Under the pieces are notes generated by a model. It saw nothing but the letters and a program-made list of their open reading frames with translations. It did not search any database and had not been told where the DNA came from. DNA of 64,000 bases from Rhodothermales bacterium (GTDB lineage: Bacteria; Bacteroidota; Rhodothermia; Rhodothermales; VXPQ01), in contig JAJECT010000012.1 of assembly GCA_022821845.1 (NCBI GenBank), positions 47,501 through 111,500 of the forward strand, in the 5' to 3' direction. Both the position numbers and the translations under genes were made by a program. Below are positions 44,615-53,479 of this stretch, one piece after another; the stretch's first letter is position 1, and every line of letters starts with the position of its first letter.

Positions 44615-45838
44615 ATGACTCGACGCAAAGGCTTATTGGTGGCGGGCGGCATTTTGCTTGCCTGCCTGATTCTGGCGACGTTGATGATGCAGCTCAGGCC
44701 CGCGCCGGAAGCCCGCCCGCTTCCCGACGGAACGCCCGCGGTCCTTACGGCGCCCGCCGCCCTCGGCGTCGGCCCCATTCCCGTGCACGGCGCCGGCACG
44801 GTTCGGCCTGTCGCCGAGGTCCATGTCACGCCCGAAGTCCATGGCAAGGTGTCCTGGGTGAATCCTGTTTTTCAGAGCGGGGGGCGGGTTCGGGAAGGAC
44901 AGGCGCTCTTTCGCATCGAAGACGCCGATTACCGCAACCGCGTCCGGCAGGCCCGCGCAAGCGTAGCGGCCGGGCAGGTAGCGTTGATGCAGGCGCAAGA
45001 AGAAGCCCGCATCGCGCGTTCCGAGTATGCGCAATTTCAGCGCCGCGAGGGGGACGCCCCTGCCCCGGAAGAAGCCAACGCGCTTGTTTTGCGGGAACCC
45101 CAGCTGCGGGCGGCGGAAGCGGCGTTGGCCCGCGACAGCACGATCCTGGCCGACGCCGAGTTGGCTTTGTCTCGGACCGAAGTGCTTGCCCCCTTCCACG
45201 GCGTCGTGCTGGAGGAATCCGTGGACCCGGGTCAGTTCGTGGCGGCGGGGCAGGGCGTGGGGCGCCTGTACGCTTCCGATGCGGTTGAGGTGGTGGTCCC
45301 GCTCTCCGACGCGGACGCAGCCCTGATTCCTGACCTTTGGCGATTGCAGGCGGGCGACGGCAATGCGCGGGTCGCGGCGCGCGTTCTGGCCGAATACGGG
45401 GACGGACGCTATGCCTGGAGCGGCTATGTGGATCGGGCGGAAGCCTCCCTGGACGAGCAGACCCGAACCATCGATGTGATTGTGCGCGTTTCCAATCCGT
45501 TGGCGGGGGGCGCCCGGGCGGACGCCCTGAAAGATTCGGCGGATTATTCCACTGCGCCGCCCCTGCTTGTCGGGAAATTCGTGGAAGTGCAGATCGAGGG
45601 GGTCGTTCCAGACGAATATTTCATGGTGCGACGCTCGGCGCTGCGGCCCGGAAACGAGGTTTGGGCCGTGCGCGACGACACGTTGCTGACTTTGCTCCCG
45701 GTGCGCGTTTTGCAGCGGACGGACGACGAGGTGTTCGTCGTCGGGGGGCTTGAAGCCGGTCAGGAGGTGGTCGTGGGCGGAATCTCGTTCGCAACGGAAG
45801 GCATGATCGTGCGAACCGCTTCGCGAGGAAATCCATGA
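44615..45838 (+). CDS. RND periplasmic adaptor (HlyD/AcrA family)
   Basis: A protein of 407 residues with an N-terminal membrane anchor (LLVAGGILLACLILATLMM). A barrel-sandwich hybrid and alpha-hairpin domain runs ~75-190, with AEVHVTPEVHGKVSWVNPVF, SGGRVREGQALFRIEDADY and QAEEEARI-like coils. The closing lipoyl strand is ALSRTEVLAPFHGVVLEESV, and a C-terminal beta-barrel follows. It bridges the pump in the inner membrane to the outer-membrane channel. It starts 32 bases after the outer-membrane gene and its last four bases (ATGA) overlap the permease start. This fits one operon. Confidence 0.93.
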   Translation: MTRRKGLLVAGGILLACLILATLMMQLRPAPEARPLPDGTPAVLTAPAALGVGPIPVHGAGTVRPVAEVHVTPEVHGKVSWVNPVFQSGGRVREGQALFRIEDADYRNRVRQARASVAAGQVALMQAQEEARIARSEYAQFQRREGDAPAPEEANALVLREPQLRAAEAALARDSTILADAELALSRTEVLAPFHGVVLEESVDPGQFVAAGQGVGRLYASDAVEVVVPLSDADAALIPDLWRLQAGDGNARVAARVLAEYGDGRYAWSGYVDRAEASLDEQTRTIDVIVRVSNPLAGGARADALKDSADYSTAPPLLVGKFVEVQIEGVVPDEYFMVRRSALRPGNEVWAVRDDTLLTLLPVRVLQRTDDEVFVVGGLEAGQEVVVGGISFATEGMIVRTASRGNP

Positions 45839-48800
45839 ATGGGGACGAGCGTTCCGCCCGGGAGCAACGCGGCCCCATCGTCTGGATGGCGAAAAATAGC
45901 GTTGCGGCGAACGTGCTCATGCTGTTTTTGCTGGTCGCCGGGCTGATCGCTGCCGGAAACCTGACGCAGGAGGTACTGCCCGACATTTCCCTGAATCGCA
46001 TTCAGGCGATCGTGCCGTATCCGGGCGCTTCGCCAGGGGAAGTGGAAGAATCTGTCGTTCGCAAGATAGAGGAACAGATTCGGCTGGTGGAAGGCGTCGA
46101 GCGTGTCGAGGCCGCGGCTTCCGAGGGGCTTGGGTCCGTCGTGGCCGAGTTCAAGTGGGGCGCGAACATGGATCGCGCGCTGAACGCGGTCAAGGCAGAG
46201 GTGGATCGCATTGCAACGTTTCCTGCGGGTTCGGAGCGCCCCGAAGTGCGGGAAATCACGAGCAGGACAAGAATCATACGGCTGCTGGTCTACGGCGACG
46301 CGCCGGAACGCACCCTGAAGGAATTGGCGGTTGCGCTCGAAGAAGGCATCTCGTTGCTTCCCGAAGTATCCCTTGCCGAAACCAGCGGCGCCCGCCCCTA
46401 CGAAATTTCCATAGAAATACCGCAGAGCCGCCTGCGCGCGTTGGGGCTTTCCCTGGAGGACGTCGCGCTTGCGGTTCGGCAAGGGTCGCTGGACCTTTCC
46501 GCCGGCAAAATATCCGCGGGCGAAGAGGAGATACTTGTTCGTACCCTTGGCCAGAATTACGAACAGGGGGATTTCGAGGATATTATCGTACTGGTTCGCC
46601 CGGACGGGACGTCGGTTCGGCTGGGCGACGTCGCCACGGTGCGGGACGGCTTCGCGGATACCGATCTGGGCGTGCGTTACGACGGGCAGCCCGCCGTCCG
46701 CGTGGATGTGTACCGTACGGCGGACGAGCAAGTGCTGGCTATCGCCGAGGCGGTGAACGATTATCTGGCCCGCGAGTTCATGCCCACGCTGCCGGAAGGC
46801 GTTGCCGTAGCGGTCTGGGCAGACGATTCGAAGGACGTCGGGGGGCGTCTCGCGCTGATGGTCGAGAACGCCCTGCTTGGCCTCCTCCTTGTTTTCATAG
46901 CCCTGGCGCTATTTCTGCATATTCGTCTGGCCCTGTGGGTCGCGCTTGGCCTGGTGGTTTCCTTTGCGGGCACCTTTCTGGCGATGGAATGGCTGGGGGT
47001 CTCGATTAATATGTTCTCGCTGGTGGGCCTTGTGCTTGCGCTGGGCATTGTGGTGGACGATGCGATCGTGGTCGGGGAAAGCATTTATTCGGAACGGGAA
47101 CGGGGCGTTCGAGGCTTGACCGCCGCAATCCGGGGGACGCAACGGGTCAGTAGCCCCGTCATATTCTCTGTATTCACGACGGTGGCGGCGTTTGCGGCCT
47201 TGTTGTTCGTACCCGGCACGCAGGCGCAGCTGGGCCTGGCCATCCCGATGGTCGTGATCGCCGTGTTGATGCTTTCGCTGGTGGAGTCGCTGCTGGTGCT
47301 GCCGAATCACCTTGCTCATTTGCCGGATTCCGAGGCGGGGCAGGGGCGCTGGTGGACCCGCGCGCTGGACAGGGCGCGGGGCGGCGTGGACGCCTTGCTG
47401 AAGCGGATTGCGGAGGGCCCGCTGGATCGGGCGCTGCGATTCAGCGTAGCCCAACCCTGGATTGTGATCGCCGCCGCCCTGGGGCTGATCATCCTGTCGA
47501 TAAGCATCGTCGCGTCGGGCATTGTCCCGAATCAGTTTGTTACCCCCATCGAAGGCAATGTGGTTTCCGCTACGCTGGAGATGCCCGTGGGGACCTCCAG
47601 CGACCGCACGGCGCACGTTGTCGTGGAACTCGAAGCGGCGGGACATCGGGCGGCGGCGCGCATATCGGCGGATGCGTCTCGGGGCGGCGAGCCTCTGAAC
47701 GTCGGCGTCCTGGTTACGATGGGCGAAGCGACGAGTCTGTACGATCCGTTGGGCGGGGATGCGGTGGACGCGGCGCGGAGCCACCTTGCGTCCGTTCAAT
47801 TCAAACTCATCGATTGGGAGCGGCATGGCGTTGCGGCGTCTGCGTTTCAGCAAGCATGGCGAGAAGAAGCCGGAACGATCCCGGAAGCCCAGTCGCTCTC
47901 GATTTCGTCGAACATCGTCGCGTTGGGTTTGCCGGTGCATTTCGAGCTTTCGCATCCGGATCCGGAACAATTGACCGTGATTGCAGAGGAATTCGCCGGG
48001 GAATTACGCGCCATCGACGGCGTTTTCGATGTGCGCAGCAACCTGGACGAGGGTTTCGAGGAAATTCAGCTGGAACTGAAGCCGGAAGCCCGAACGCTGT
48101 CTCTGACGCTTGATCGGTTTGCGTCGCAGGCGCGCGCCGCCTTTTTTGGCGTGGAGGCGTTGCGGGTGCAGCGAGGGCGGGAAGATATGCGCGTGTACGT
48201 GCGGCTTCCGGAGGAAGAAAGGGATTCTGAATTCGATATTGACCGGTATATCATGAGGACGCCCGGGGGCGGCGTTCCGTTGGGGCAGGTCGCCAACGCG
48301 CGCTTTGCCCGGTCGCCTTCCGCCATTCGCCGGGTGGATGGCCGGCGCGCCGTTACGGTCACGGCCGACGTCGATGTGCGCGTCGCCTCGGGGCCCCAGG
48401 TGAACGCGCTTCTGGAGCAAGGCATCCTGACGCGCATGGCGGCCCGATATCCTGCCTTCGACTATGCGTTCGGAGGCGAACGGAAGCAGCAGGCAGAAGC
48501 CAATGACGCGCTGGGCAGATTGATGTCGTTCGCCCTGCTCGTCATGTACGTGCTGATGGCGATTTCCTTCGGTTCCTACATGCAGCCGCTCATCATTATG
48601 GCGGCGGTTCCGCTGGGGCTGGTCGGCGTGGTGGCGGGGCACATGGTATTAGGGATCAGCATAGGCATCTGGTCGATGTATGGGCTGGTGGGCGTGAGCG
48701 GCGTGGTCGTCAACGACGCCCTGATGATGATCAAACGCATCAACGAGCTCAGGAAATCCGGCATGGCGCCCGAGGAGGCCATTATTACGGGCGCCAGGAA

Positions 48801-49002
48801 TCGTTTCCGCGCTATTCTTTTAACGTCGGTTACTACGTTCGCGGGCGTAACGCCCCTTATTCTGGAGACCAGCACCTATGCGCAACATCTTGTGCCGCTT
48901 GCTACGTCCGTCGGCTTCGGCGTACTTTTCGCGACGATACTATTGATCCCTGTGGCGCCGGCGCTTGTCGCCGTGCATTATCGTTTGCTGCCGGGACGGT
49001 AG
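45835..49002 (+). CDS. RND multidrug efflux permease (AcrB/MdtB family)
   Basis: A protein of 1055 residues with 12 membrane helices in two halves. Landmarks: VAANVLMLFLLVAGLIAAGN, a periplasmic porter region (PGASPGEVEESVVRKIEEQI), the TM4 proton-relay motif LALGIVVDDAIVVGES with paired Asp, the second half VSGVVVNDALMMIKRINEL, and a Thr/Ser-rich ILLTSVTTFAGVTPLI. The substrate can be drugs, lipids or metals; the AcrB-like rather than CzcA-like form of the first membrane segment points to hydrophobic compounds (weak inference). It is the last of a three-gene tripartite pump operon and overlaps its upstream gene by four bases. Confidence 0.94.
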   Translation: MNGDERSAREQRGPIVWMAKNSVAANVLMLFLLVAGLIAAGNLTQEVLPDISLNRIQAIVPYPGASPGEVEESVVRKIEEQIRLVEGVERVEAAASEGLGSVVAEFKWGANMDRALNAVKAEVDRIATFPAGSERPEVREITSRTRIIRLLVYGDAPERTLKELAVALEEGISLLPEVSLAETSGARPYEISIEIPQSRLRALGLSLEDVALAVRQGSLDLSAGKISAGEEEILVRTLGQNYEQGDFEDIIVLVRPDGTSVRLGDVATVRDGFADTDLGVRYDGQPAVRVDVYRTADEQVLAIAEAVNDYLAREFMPTLPEGVAVAVWADDSKDVGGRLALMVENALLGLLLVFIALALFLHIRLALWVALGLVVSFAGTFLAMEWLGVSINMFSLVGLVLALGIVVDDAIVVGESIYSERERGVRGLTAAIRGTQRVSSPVIFSVFTTVAAFAALLFVPGTQAQLGLAIPMVVIAVLMLSLVESLLVLPNHLAHLPDSEAGQGRWWTRALDRARGGVDALLKRIAEGPLDRALRFSVAQPWIVIAAALGLIILSISIVASGIVPNQFVTPIEGNVVSATLEMPVGTSSDRTAHVVVELEAAGHRAAARISADASRGGEPLNVGVLVTMGEATSLYDPLGGDAVDAARSHLASVQFKLIDWERHGVAASAFQQAWREEAGTIPEAQSLSISSNIVALGLPVHFELSHPDPEQLTVIAEEFAGELRAIDGVFDVRSNLDEGFEEIQLELKPEARTLSLTLDRFASQARAAFFGVEALRVQRGREDMRVYVRLPEEERDSEFDIDRYIMRTPGGGVPLGQVANARFARSPSAIRRVDGRRAVTVTADVDVRVASGPQVNALLEQGILTRMAARYPAFDYAFGGERKQQAEANDALGRLMSFALLVMYVLMAISFGSYMQPLIIMAAVPLGLVGVVAGHMVLGISIGIWSMYGLVGVSGVVVNDALMMIKRINELRKSGMAPEEAIITGARNRFRAILLTSVTTFAGVTPLILETSTYAQHLVPLATSVGFGVLFATILLIPVAPALVAVHYRLLPGR

Positions 49003-49045
49003 TTTCTGCGTACGCGCCCGCCGCAGCGCCGTCGCTGGCCTTGCC

Positions 49046-50317
49046 CTACCATTCCGTATCCTCTTCCTCTGCGTACAGTTCGGCTGGCAATCGATAATTT
49101 ATGCCCGCGATATCGAATGCAGAGGCTTCGATCAGGGCCGTGAATCGGGAGAAGTGCCCGTCTTTTTTTTTGCTTCGAAACAAGCGCTCCATGACGCTGT
49201 GGTACCGGGACTGAAGCCGAAACCATGGCAATACGCCGAAGGTCCGGTCCGCAGGGTATTTCAGTTCGTCCGCCAGATTGTTTCCGATGAGCGCCCGGGA
49301 CACGCGGTACACGTATCGCGCCAGCGCGCGACGGGCTTCCGGTTTCGTAACGCCTATCACCAACGGAGCCGAATTGATCAGTGCATTCGCCATCGCAATG
49401 GCCTCCAGTTCGTTTGCAGGCTCGCACATGCGGCCTAAGTAAAATATTTTTAACGCTTCTTCCTCGTCGCGATACAAAATCGTTTCGGGAACGCCCATTA
49501 AAAACCCCGAATAGCGCCATATCTGCATAAAACTCTCACGCTCTTCGAGACTGTATTCAGCGCCCAGGCTTTGCAGGTGTTTTAGCAGCCTTGCGGAAAA
49601 GGCGGAGATGGAGAATGCCATATGCGCGGAACTGATCGGGACGCCCCATGCTTCCGCATCCCAATCCTCCGCGTTGTTCAGGAGATATCTTATTTGTGCG
49701 TGAACCAGCCGAATGCGAACGGATAATCTCCAGCCGTCCCCGCCTCGTTCCAGGCCGCCCGGCATGAATATTTCGACCATGTGGCGGTTATTTTGCTTTA
49801 AGCGTCTGACGCCGTATTCCCGAACCCGCCCGGTTATAAAAAACGACTTGCTTATATTCGTAGAAAACCCTTCTATCAGCGTGCCTCCTACGAACGCTCC
49901 GAGCACCAGTTGCGAATTCCTGTGGAACATGCGGATGCCCGGGGTATAAGCCGAAAAATCAACCCAATCGGGCGGCGTATCCAGTTTGTTCAGGAATTTG
50001 CAAAGCGCGGGCGGCGCGTCGCGCAGCGCCTTGTCTCTTTCCGCGGGGTCTGCGGCATTCATCCCGATTTTGTACCATCGCGCCGCGTCGCCGGGCTTCA
50101 GCGACGCCATTTGTTCGATTACTTCATCGGCTTCCGGATCTCCTATAAGCGAGTGGGCCACGTAATGGGCGGCCGTCTTGGGGTCCCGCGTCTGCGCTTT
50201 GGCATAGCCGGGAAGGTAACACGAAGGGATTTTCGTCGGTTCTTCCAGCATGCCTGGCTCGCCTGCTTGCGCGCTTGCCAGACTTGATATCTCGCCAGTT
50301 CGAGGGGGAGGGGTCAT
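49046..50317 (-). CDS. MpaB/rubber-oxygenase-like protein (DUF2236)
   Basis: 423 residues from ATG 50317. Longer starts lie inside the upstream gene; this one leaves a 17-base gap. The domain of the MpaB/Lcp/DUF2236 oxygenase family shows in RMFHRNSQLVLGAFVGGTLI, FSTNISKSFFITGRVREYG, MVEIFMPGGLERGGDGWRLS, VRLVHAQIRYLL-like helices and an IPISSAHMAF-style helix. Members use haem b with a His ligand or act on terpenoid chains (rubber cleavage, side-chain cleavage). It directly follows a squalene/phytoene-synthase-like gene, so a joint action on an isoprenoid is likely (inference). Confidence 0.75.
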   Translation of the reverse strand: MTPPPRTGEISSLASAQAGEPGMLEEPTKIPSCYLPGYAKAQTRDPKTAAHYVAHSLIGDPEADEVIEQMASLKPGDAARWYKIGMNAADPAERDKALRDAPPALCKFLNKLDTPPDWVDFSAYTPGIRMFHRNSQLVLGAFVGGTLIEGFSTNISKSFFITGRVREYGVRRLKQNNRHMVEIFMPGGLERGGDGWRLSVRIRLVHAQIRYLLNNAEDWDAEAWGVPISSAHMAFSISAFSARLLKHLQSLGAEYSLEERESFMQIWRYSGFLMGVPETILYRDEEEALKIFYLGRMCEPANELEAIAMANALINSAPLVIGVTKPEARRALARYVYRVSRALIGNNLADELKYPADRTFGVLPWFRLQSRYHSVMERLFRSKKKDGHFSRFTALIEASAFDIAGINYRLPAELYAEEEDTEW

Positions 50318-50334
50318 TTCGCTCAGGGCAGGCT

Positions 50335-51369
50335 TCAGGGAGAAGGCAATCGCTTCGTCAATATCCTGAAGAGGAACGTCAGCGCCCAATTCGAGCGCGC
50401 CAGGATACTGGTGAAGATAACCACTGCCCATACGCTTCGCCGCGATATTTTTACTTCCTGTCCGCTGCGGAACGCGGGGGTTGCGTGAATGCGGCGCAGG
50501 GTTAGCACGGCCATGCCCAGGGCCCACAGGCAGTGCCGCCGAATGCCCGTTTCGCGCGCGGGGATGATCAGGGCGTACCGGAGCGCGTTTGCGAGGTGTC
50601 CTCGGGCAATCCCGACGAGTCTGGATAAGCCCTGGACGAATCCGGGGTGGGTCTGGCCCGGGGACAAGGAGCGCAGGTCGAACCCGGCGGCCAGAAAAAC
50701 GTCCCGGGGAAGCCAGCATGCGCCGCGTTCCTGGTCGTCCCATAGGTCCTTGAGAATGTTGGTCATTTGCAAGCCTTGTCCGAAGGAGACGGACAGCGGC
50801 AGCAACTCCTCGCGACGCGCGTTGATTTCGCCGGAATAGTCGCAGAACAGTTCGGTGAGCATTTCGCCCACCACCCCGGCGACGTAATAGCAGTAGCGAT
50901 CAAGATGGGGGACGTCGTTCAGGCCGCCCGGCGTGGCGTTTTGCTGAAATTCCGCCATGCCGCCCGCCATGATGCGGACGCAGCGTTCAAGCGCGGCGCG
51001 CTGGGCGGCGTTGAATCCGCTGGCGACGCGGATGACGCGGTCGGCGTTGGCGACGAGGTCCCGCTCGTCCTCGGTGGCGGCGGGCGACAGCAAGGCGCCG
51101 AGTTCCCGCGCAAACGGCTCGGCTTCTTCCCGTCCGCCGACGATTTCGGCGAAACGTTCCGCGAACGCCCGCTTTTGCTCGGCGGAGAGGGCCGGATCGT
51201 CTTCAATGGTGTCCGTGATGCGGCACAGCAGGTAGGCATTGCCTACTACGTTGCGCAGCCCGGTCGGCAACTGCGGGATCGTAAGGGCAAAGGTCCGGGA
51301 AACGCCTTGCAGGATATGTTCCTGGTATGCGAGGTCGCTGACCGACACTGTTTCCGGGGGAGACGTCAT
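50335..51369 (-). CDS. Squalene/phytoene synthase family protein
   Basis: 344 residues from ATG 51369. An in-frame start at 51711 would run across the partner-gene end, so it was rejected. The family's first Asp-rich motif is at DTIEDD (53-58), in [13 protein letters not shown], and the second in [18 protein letters not shown] (~205-220). The C-terminus is hydrophobic ([20 protein letters not shown]), like the membrane anchor of squalene synthase. It joins two prenyl diphosphates, making squalene or a similar C30/C40 product. Together with the downstream MpaB-like gene it forms a two-gene terpenoid unit. No hopanoid or carotenoid genes are present to fix the product. Confidence 0.85.
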   Translation of the reverse strand: MTSPPETVSVSDLAYQEHILQGVSRTFALTIPQLPTGLRNVVGNAYLLCRITDTIEDDPALSAEQKRAFAERFAEIVGGREEAEPFARELGALLSPAATEDERDLVANADRVIRVASGFNAAQRAALERCVRIMAGGMAEFQQNATPGGLNDVPHLDRYCYYVAGVVGEMLTELFCDYSGEINARREELLPLSVSFGQGLQMTNILKDLWDDQERGACWLPRDVFLAAGFDLRSLSPGQTHPGFVQGLSRLVGIARGHLANALRYALIIPARETGIRRHCLWALGMAVLTLRRIHATPAFRSGQEVKISRRSVWAVVIFTSILARSNWALTFLFRILTKRLPSP

Positions 51370-51485
51370 GGTTTTCGCTGCATACGCCTGCGGGTTTCCG
51401 CTTTCGCGCAAAGGGAAAGGTATGCGGTTTATTGCAAATTTGTCAAGCGCAGGGCATTTGCTCGGCGCGGCGAGCGCCAATGTAG

Positions 51486-52127
51486 TCAGTCCCAAAGGTG
51501 GTTTTTCGGGGGAAACCACGCCTGCAATGTTTCCCGGAGTTCGACGAAAGCGGGATCCTTGCAGGCTTCCGGCTGCGAAATACGGGCAATTTTCTTGAAT
51601 AGCGCGGAAGAACGCTTTACCCTTTTGCGTTTTAGCGCTTCTTCCATCGCAAGCTTTGGGTCGGAAGGTTTGAGGGCGCCATCTGCCCAAAGTCCACAAG
51701 CCCGTAACCATTGCCTGAGCGCGTCAAAGTCATTGCCCCAGCCAAGGACTTCCGCAACTTTTCCAGACGGCGCCCATATCCAGTTTTCGAGTTCCGGCTC
51801 AATGACGATTGCCTTGCACCGACCTTTCCAGCCGTTCCGTTCAAGGCCCTTCTGAACGTTTTGTTGTAATTTTTCTCTACCCAAAGATTCTTTGCCGCAA
51901 CCCTGGAGGTCAAAAACCACCAAGGCGTATTCGTGACTTTGAAGGCGGGGCCTCAACAGGGAAACAGCATGCGTTCGGCATCCCGGATCGCGTTGTGGGT
52001 GTACCTCGATATCATACGCTATTTGCCGGCTCCCCGGTCGTCTGTGTCGCGCCAGCAGTCCCTTGAAGGCCTGTTCCATATTGCTGTCCGCAACAAGAAC
52101 GAACAAGTCTTTGGCATAGCCGCTCAT
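51486..52127 (-). CDS. DUF4276/MAD4-like partner protein of the AAA ATPase
   Basis: 213 residues from ATG 52127, which overlaps the ATPase stop by ATGA. Landmarks are [20 protein letters not shown] at the N-terminus, [16 protein letters not shown] in the middle and [13 protein letters not shown] after it; the C-terminus has [18 protein letters not shown] and [10 protein letters not shown]. The alternation of acidic motifs on hydrophobic strands recalls TOPRIM-like or DUF4276 proteins. From memory it also resembles the MAD4 component of the methylation-associated defence system; not verified. Overlap with the ATPase gene means the two are translated together and probably act together. Confidence 0.6.
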   Translation of the reverse strand: MSGYAKDLFVLVADSNMEQAFKGLLARHRRPGSRQIAYDIEVHPQRDPGCRTHAVSLLRPRLQSHEYALVVFDLQGCGKESLGREKLQQNVQKGLERNGWKGRCKAIVIEPELENWIWAPSGKVAEVLGWGNDFDALRQWLRACGLWADGALKPSDPKLAMEEALKRKRVKRSSALFKKIARISQPEACKDPAFVELRETLQAWFPPKNHLWD

Positions 52128-53389
52128 CCCATGATTCCTCGCGCAAATAACACGTCTGTGTCCACGGTTCCTTGCCAATCCCGCAAGATGGGGTGATCTG
52201 CGCCGCGCACGATGTCCGTAGCTCCGTTTTTCTTATCGAAGCATAACACCTCCTCAGGGCGGGCCATTTGCAGGAAGGCGGATGAATGGGTAGCCGCCAG
52301 CGCCTGCGAATCATAGGCCGACGCCAATGAATCGTACACAGCCTGGATTGCAAGCGGGTGAATGCCGTTTTCGGGTTCTTCCAGCAAATAGAGATACCCT
52401 TCTTCGGACAGATACGGAATGAGCGTGAGCGCCAGAAACCGGAGCGTACCGTCGGAAATTCCCCAGGACGGTACGCAAATACCCGTGTCGTACTTGATCT
52501 CAAGGTAGGCGTGCCGATCGTCGTCGCGTTCTCGTACTCGAATTTCCGTGACGTCCTTCAGGGCGGTGCGAATATGCTCCAGCCAGTCCGCGTAATTTTT
52601 CCGGTTATTCTCTTGCAAATTCCTGATCGTCCAGGGAAGGTTCGCGCCGTCGCTGGAAAAGCCGTTGCGTCGCAGCGCAGGGGGACTGGCCTTGCGCATC
52701 TTCACGCTGTCCAGCGCCAGGAGTTTTACCTGCGTCGCCAGCATGCGTTTTACGCTGGTGGCGACGGGGAACACGTCAGTGGACTCGGGCAAGTTGCCGA
52801 GCGTTGAACGATACGGACCGAAGGAAATACTGGTGGCCCAGCCTTTTCCCGCTGATGACGAGACTTCGCTGTGGAAAGTATCCCTGCCTTCGGGGGATTT
52901 GCTGAGTATGGTTCGTACGCCAGAGTGACCACCACCCAGCAAGATGCCAGGGACCGGGTTCAGGGGGGAAGGAAATATGGACAGTTGTCGTTCTTCCCGG
53001 TTACGGCGAGGCATAAGCAGGCCTCTTTCCGATTCGATAATGGCCGCTTCGTTTGCCTTTGCCTTTATGGCTACCTCATAACGAAATATTTCAAAGTTCT
53101 TTTCAGGGGCCAACCTGTTTTTGATTGCGTCGGAAATATCGAATTCCACCGCCAGTTCGAAACCAGGGTTGTCTGTGGGCCTTCCCCAAACAAGGTCCTG
53201 AAAGTTGTCGGTGCGTTTTTCTACAGCCGCCTCAAGGCCATCCTGCACCATGTCGCCGAGGAAGGCCACCACGTCGAATAACGTACTCTTCCCGCTGGCG
53301 TTAGGGCCAACCAGGACATGGAAAGAATCCATCGCCACATCCACATGGCGAAGACAACGGTAATTCAGGGCCTGGATGCGACGAATCAT
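52124..53389 (-). CDS. AAA15/AAA21-family ATPase of a two-gene module
   Basis: A protein of 421 residues of the OLD/RecF-like ABC ATPase class: Walker A VGPNASGKST (27-36), Q-loop region GRPTDNPGFELAVEFD, signature GISDGTLRFLAL, Walker B LYLLEEPENGIHP (~333-345) and H-loop ATHSS (~366-370). Such stand-alone ATPases team with a downstream nuclease or effector in several anti-phage systems (for example PARIS and MADS). Here the effector gene overlaps by four bases. No methyltransferase, integrase or kinase gene is adjacent. Function in defence is an inference from architecture. Confidence 0.8.
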   Translation of the reverse strand: MIRRIQALNYRCLRHVDVAMDSFHVLVGPNASGKSTLFDVVAFLGDMVQDGLEAAVEKRTDNFQDLVWGRPTDNPGFELAVEFDISDAIKNRLAPEKNFEIFRYEVAIKAKANEAAIIESERGLLMPRRNREERQLSIFPSPLNPVPGILLGGGHSGVRTILSKSPEGRDTFHSEVSSSAGKGWATSISFGPYRSTLGNLPESTDVFPVATSVKRMLATQVKLLALDSVKMRKASPPALRRNGFSSDGANLPWTIRNLQENNRKNYADWLEHIRTALKDVTEIRVRERDDDRHAYLEIKYDTGICVPSWGISDGTLRFLALTLIPYLSEEGYLYLLEEPENGIHPLAIQAVYDSLASAYDSQALAATHSSAFLQMARPEEVLCFDKKNGATDIVRGADHPILRDWQGTVDTDVLFARGIMG

Positions 53390-53479
53390 CGGAGCGTGTC
53401 GCAGAGCGGTTTCGGAAGGGTTCGCGTCCTTAATCTAACCAAAACCCTTGTTTCAAACCCTGCAAACTTCCCTGTTTCC

